This document shows positions 15,192-18,033 of a stretch of DNA of 18,033 nucleotides, piece by piece. The stretch is from Clostridiales bacterium. Its GTDB lineage: Bacteria > Bacillota > Clostridia > Caldicoprobacterales > DTU083. The DNA is taken from positions 1-18,033 of the forward strand of contig JAAZEK010000559.1 in assembly GCA_012512335.1 (NCBI GenBank), written 5' to 3'. The position numbers and the translations under genes are program-made. Numbering within the stretch: position 1 is the stretch's first letter; each line of letters begins with the position of its first letter. The notes beneath the pieces were generated by a model, which searched no databases, was not told the DNA's origin, and worked only from the letters and a program-made list of their open reading frames with translations.

Positions 15192-15695
15192 ATGTATGAG
15201 ATAGGTGACAAGGTAGTCTATCCGATGCACGGTGCCGGCATCATAGAGGGAATTGAAGTTAAAGAAATCCTTGGAGAAAAGCGGCAATATTATATCTTGA
15301 ATTTTGCCATAGGCGGAATGAAAGTCATGGTTCCAACCAAAAATGTAGAAGAATTGGGAATGCGAGATATTATCTCAAATGCAGATATCAATAAAGTAGT
15401 CAGCATTCTGAAGAATCCAAACGACGACTACACCCTTCCCGATGCTTGGAACAAAAGATATCGAATGAACTTGGAAAAAATTAAAACAGGCGACATTTAC
15501 GAGGTAGCAAATGTAGTGAGAGACCTTATGATTCGCGATCATGTAAAAGGCTTATCCTCTGCTGAGAAAAAAATGCTGAACAATGCAAGACAAATTCTCA
15601 TAAGTGAGCTGTGTTTATCAACTTCCACTGAAGAAGAAGAAATCTCCACACTTATAGATAATATCACCATAAATGATGAAACAGCGTCAGAGTGA
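15192..15695 (+). CDS. CarD/CdnL-family RNA polymerase-binding transcription factor
   Basis: CarD-family proteins bind the beta subunit of RNA polymerase and stabilise the open complex, notably at rRNA promoters. The N-terminal Tudor-like RNAP-interaction domain is at about 1-60 (YEIGDKVVYPMHGAGIIEGI, then a TKNVEELGMR stretch). A helical C-terminal DNA-binding domain follows (about 75-150, with AWNKRYRMNLEKIKTGD and LSSAEKKMLNNARQIL). The 167-residue length is that of the free-standing family, not of Mfd. AAAGGAGG (15176-15183) is 8 nt before the ATG. An out-of-frame ATG at 15188 opens only a three-codon frame that stops at 15199. The carD stop lies inside its own terminator. In Clostridia this gene commonly neighbours the PIN-TRAM gene that follows here. 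Confidence 0.9.
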   Translation: MYEIGDKVVYPMHGAGIIEGIEVKEILGEKRQYYILNFAIGGMKVMVPTKNVEELGMRDIISNADINKVVSILKNPNDDYTLPDAWNKRYRMNLEKIKTGDIYEVANVVRDLMIRDHVKGLSSAEKKMLNNARQILISELCLSTSTEEEEISTLIDNITINDETASE

Positions 15696-15710
15696 CGCTG
15701 TTTATTTTTC
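15679..15710 (+). terminator. Intrinsic terminator overlapping the carD stop
   Basis: Perfect 11-bp stem AAACAGCGTCA / TGACGCTGTTT (15679-15689, 15693-15703) with loop GAG, followed by ATTTTTC. The carD stop codon TGA (15693-15695) is the first triplet of the descending arm, so ribosomes reaching the stop would cover the hairpin. Confidence 0.92.
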
Positions 15711-15738
15711 TGATTTTCTATTTATACTTATGAAATTC

Positions 15739-15747
15739 TGCTATAAT
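15739..15747 (+). promoter_or_regulatory. Extended -10 promoter of the PIN-TRAM gene
   Basis: TGCTATAAT: a consensus -10 (15742-15747) with an extended TG, but no good -35 (TATTTA at the right distance). It lies after the carD terminator and 30 bp before the next start. Confidence 0.6.
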
Positions 15748-15776
15748 GTTAATAATAGATATCAGGAGGTGATTTA

Positions 15777-16874
15777 ATGCGGAAAGTATTTCGTTTTCTG
15801 CTTACTTTAGCAGGCTTTGTTATGGGTATGGCTATTGCTTTTTACATAGAACAAGGCCTCGAGCATTTTAATGTTATACTAATACCTATTTATCAAGATG
15901 TTATATTGTATACCCTTTTCGGAATTGTTTTTGCATTCATTCTTTTCTTTATATCTCCCAGCATCATAATTCATTCTCATGGATTTTTGAAATGGGTTGA
16001 GGGCAGGTTTAGTGAAGTCCCCATGGGTGATATTTTATTTGGTTCTTTTGGGCTGATTATTGGTCTCATTATTGCTTTTCTTATATCCGAGCCTATCAGC
16101 CAGCTCAGGTGGCCCTTCGTTTCTGTAATCCTACGAATTTTTCTATACGTTCTCTTTGGCTATCTAGGCATAAATTTAGCAACCAAAAGACGAGACGAAT
16201 TATCGGGATTATCCATATTTCGTCGACTTGGCAAAGAGAAGCCAGTTAAAGAGGAGCCTATATCTATTCCTAAAATACTGGATACTAGTGTCATAATAGA
16301 CGGTCGTATATTTGATATTTGTAGAACTGGCTTTGTAGAAGGTCCTTTGGTTATTGCGTCCTTTGTCTTGGAAGAATTAAGGCATATTGCAGATTCCTCT
16401 GATAGTCTAAAGCGAAATCGTGGTCGCCGTGGTTTGGATATACTCAATCGTATCCAAAAAGAACTGGATATTGAAGTTAAAACCTATGAAGGCGATATCA
16501 ATGATGCAGCAGAGGTGGATGTAAAACTCTTAAAGCTGGGTCTACTGTTAAATGGCAAGGTTATTACCAACGATTATAATCTGAACAAGGTAGCTGAGTT
16601 TCAAGGGGTACCAGTTCTTAACATCAATGAATTAGCTAATGCAGTAAAGCCTGTTGTTCTTCCTGGAGAAGAAATGCTGGTTCAGGTTATAAAGGATGGC
16701 AAGGAAACAGGGCAAGGGGTTGCTTATTTGGATGACGGCACAATGATTGTAGTCGATGGAGGAAAAAAGCATGTGGGAGAAACCATAGATGTTTTGGTTA
16801 CCAGCGTGCTTCAAACAGCTGCCGGCCGAATGATCTTTGCTAAGCCCAAAACAGCAGATAGGGTAGTATCTTAA
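15777..16874 (+). CDS. Membrane-anchored PIN and TRAM domain protein (YacL type)
   Basis: This is a putative membrane-tethered ribonuclease or nucleic-acid-binding protein; no member's physiological target is established as far as I know. Four membrane segments fill the first ~140 residues (about 5-24, 38-62, 84-105, 113-135). The PIN domain (about 165-290) keeps acidic residues D169 and D175 in LDTSVIIDGRI, an EELRHIAD helix and D266 in ITNDYN, which fits a metal-dependent nuclease site. A C-terminal TRAM domain (about 297-355) includes GQGVAYLDDGTMIVVDGG and is expected to bind RNA. The 365-residue length matches YacL of B. subtilis. AGGAGGT (15764-15770) lies 6 nt before the ATG. Its place before ispD is conserved in Firmicutes. 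Confidence 0.92.
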   Translation: MRKVFRFLLTLAGFVMGMAIAFYIEQGLEHFNVILIPIYQDVILYTLFGIVFAFILFFISPSIIIHSHGFLKWVEGRFSEVPMGDILFGSFGLIIGLIIAFLISEPISQLRWPFVSVILRIFLYVLFGYLGINLATKRRDELSGLSIFRRLGKEKPVKEEPISIPKILDTSVIIDGRIFDICRTGFVEGPLVIASFVLEELRHIADSSDSLKRNRGRRGLDILNRIQKELDIEVKTYEGDINDAAEVDVKLLKLGLLLNGKVITNDYNLNKVAEFQGVPVLNINELANAVKPVVLPGEEMLVQVIKDGKETGQGVAYLDDGTMIVVDGGKKHVGETIDVLVTSVLQTAAGRMIFAKPKTADRVVS

Positions 16875-16897
16875 AATAATAAATATAAAAAAACAAC

Positions 16898-16925
16898 TTG
16901 ATTTCCAATGACTTTCCAATATAAT
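16898..16925 (+). promoter_or_regulatory. Candidate ispD-ispF promoter
   Basis: -35 TTGATT (16898-16903), 16-bp spacer, -10 TATAAT (16920-16925). The predicted start near 16932 lies before the hairpin at 16944-16972, so transcripts from here would carry that hairpin in the leader. Confidence 0.55.
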
Positions 16926-16943
16926 AGAGAATAAGATTAAGAT

Positions 16944-16972
16944 AAAAGGTTGGGTAAAAATCCAACCTTTTT
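16944..16972 (+). terminator. Terminator hairpin between the PIN-TRAM gene and ispD
   Basis: 10-bp stem AAAAGGTTGG / CCAACCTTTT (16944-16953, 16962-16971) with an 8-nt loop, ending in a short T-run (16968-16972). It ends the upstream gene but lies downstream of a likely ispD promoter and only about 7 nt before the GAGGGG ribosome site, so it could also act as an attenuator. Confidence 0.75.
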
Positions 16973-16990
16973 GCAATTGAGGGGTTTACG

Positions 16991-17680
16991 ATGAAATATC
17001 CGATTATAGGGATAATACTAGCGGCTGCTAAGGGCTTAAGAATGGGAGGCTCGGTTCCCAAGCAATATCATGAGCTGGCTGGACGCCCAATATTAGCTCA
17101 CAGCTTAGAAGCTTTCGATAGAGCTCCTTCTATAGACGCCATCGTCATTGTATCTGCTGACAAAAAAACCATTAAAGAAGATATTCTTCAGCGCTGGCCT
17201 ATTAGCAAGCCGGTTAACTTTGTATTAGGTGGTAGTGAAAGACAGGATTCCGTATGGAATGCTCTCAATGCTATAGAAAGCTGCAAGATTGTAGTCATAC
17301 ATGACGGGGTTCGTCCTTTGATTGAAGTTCCAGTTATTGAAGAATCTATTAGAGTTGCCCAGGAATTTGGTGCCGCTATTGCAGGAATGCCATCCAAAGA
17401 TACCATAAAAATAGTAGATGATAAGGGGTTCTCCATAAAAACACCTGACCGCAATACATTGTGGGCAATACAAACACCTCAGACATTTAAGTTTAATCTA
17501 TTGAAGGAAGCCCACATAAAGGCAAAACAGGATGTCTATATAGGTACAGACGACAGTTCTCTACTGGAGAGAATTAATTATCCTGTAAAGCTTATTGAAG
17601 GTGGTTATGATAATATCAAAATTACAACACCAGAAGACTTGATTATTGCCAGTGAAATCTTGAAATTTAGGGGAAAATGA
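16991..17680 (+). CDS. ispD: 2-C-methyl-D-erythritol 4-phosphate cytidylyltransferase
   Basis: IspD joins CTP and MEP to give CDP-methylerythritol, the third step of the MEP isoprenoid pathway. The 229-residue protein has the nucleotide-binding IILAAAKGLRMGG (8-20, R17) and VPKQYHELAGRP (K24), then GGSERQDSVWNAL, HDGVRP and IQTPQTF signatures, and TDDSSLLE. The usual AAGxGxRM loop reads AAAKGLRM, so the conserved glycine is alanine at position 13, a mild departure. GAGGGG (16979-16984) is 6 nt before the ATG. ispF begins 16 nt downstream, consistent with co-transcription and with consecutive chemistry in the pathway (IspD, IspE, IspF). Confidence 0.95.
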   Translation: MKYPIIGIILAAAKGLRMGGSVPKQYHELAGRPILAHSLEAFDRAPSIDAIVIVSADKKTIKEDILQRWPISKPVNFVLGGSERQDSVWNALNAIESCKIVVIHDGVRPLIEVPVIEESIRVAQEFGAAIAGMPSKDTIKIVDDKGFSIKTPDRNTLWAIQTPQTFKFNLLKEAHIKAKQDVYIGTDDSSLLERINYPVKLIEGGYDNIKITTPEDLIIASEILKFRGK

Positions 17681-17696
17681 AAGAGGAGATAAGCTT

Positions 17697-18033
17697 ATGA
17701 GCCTGGGTATGAGTATGAGAATTGGAATGGGATATGATGTCCATCGATTGGTAGAAGGACGCCCCTTGATCATCGGGGGAGTAGAAATCCCTTGGGAAAG
17801 AGGTTTGCTTGGACACTCCGATGCAGATGTATTAGTACATGCTATCATGGATGCTCTGCTAGGTGCTGCTGGACTAGGGGATATTGGAACGCATTTTCCG
17901 GACAATAATGAAGCCTATCGTGATTGTTCTAGCCTTGCTCTATTGGAACAAGTTGGGCTATTACTTCGTCAAGAAGATTGGCGGGTAATTAATATAGATT
18001 CTGTTATAATGGCACAACAGCCTAAGATGATGC
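17697..18033 (+). CDS. ispF: 2-C-methyl-D-erythritol 2,4-cyclodiphosphate synthase (3' end cut by window)
   Basis: IspF cyclises CDP-ME 2-phosphate to ME-2,4-cyclodiphosphate with release of CMP in the MEP pathway. 112 of about 155-165 residues are inside the window. The zinc ligands D14 and H16 (MGYDVHRL) and H48 (DVLVHAIMDALLGAAGLGD) are present, together with GHSDAD and DIGTHFPD. The ATG at 17697 has GGAG (17685-17688) 8 nt upstream; in-frame ATGs at 17709 and 17715 would give a start more like the short family N-terminus (MRIGxGYDVH), so the first six residues are uncertain. It lies 16 nt after ispD. Confidence 0.95.
   Translation, partial: MSLGMSMRIGMGYDVHRLVEGRPLIIGGVEIPWERGLLGHSDADVLVHAIMDALLGAAGLGDIGTHFPDNNEAYRDCSSLALLEQVGLLLRQEDWRVINIDSVIMAQQPKMM

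Overview
The window is an 18-kb stretch of chromosome from a low-GC, endospore-forming Firmicute, most likely a member of the Clostridia. This rests on a full-length SpoIIE, the ctsR-mcsA-mcsB-clpC heat-shock operon, strong Shine-Dalgarno sequences, TTG/GTG starts, and a CarD-PIN/TRAM-IspD-IspF gene order typical of Clostridia. A genus cannot be assigned from the sequence alone. Fifteen complete genes and one gene cut by the right edge are present; all but one are on the plus strand. No tRNA, rRNA, CRISPR array, transposase or phage gene was seen.

Layout. (1) Bases 1-556 hold no gene. They hold a roughly 413-bp near-perfect palindrome (5-417) and then a promoter with 21-bp -35/-10 spacing, the hallmark of Spo0A-activated sigma-A promoters such as spoIIE and spoIIG of Bacillus subtilis. 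(2) 557-7008: spoIIE, tilS, hpt and ftsH, a conserved Firmicute block (sporulation phosphatase, tRNA-Ile lysidine synthase, purine salvage, membrane protease), with terminators after spoIIE and ftsH. (3) recX (7186-7815) lies between intergenic regions that contain a perfect hairpin, direct repeats and a 14-bp tandem repeat. (4) 7885-14494: ctsR-mcsA-mcsB-clpC-radA plus a small SAM methyltransferase. A textbook CtsR operator sits just downstream of the ctsR -10 box, so the protein-quality-control operon is probably autoregulated. (5) 14553-14948, minus strand: a small Cys-containing protein with a MazG-like helix and no known function. It converges on the methyltransferase at a two-way terminator and diverges from carD. 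(6) carD, a membrane PIN-TRAM (YacL-type) protein, ispD and the start of ispF (RNA polymerase binding, nucleic-acid processing or binding, and two MEP isoprenoid steps).

How the genes work together. CtsR represses the operon. McsA and McsB phosphorylate arginines, which inactivates CtsR and marks proteins for ClpC, the unfoldase partner of ClpP. RadA and RecX both act on homologous recombination, but from different transcription units. The disA gene, which often follows radA in Firmicutes, is not here; its place is taken by the methyltransferase and the minus-strand gene.

Most of the window is well-known housekeeping content. The items most worth a second look are the long palindrome next to the spoIIE promoter, the spoIIE promoter itself, the minus-strand Cys/MazG-like gene, the missing disA, and a terminator-like hairpin in the ispD leader. 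No convincing undescribed multi-gene system was found.
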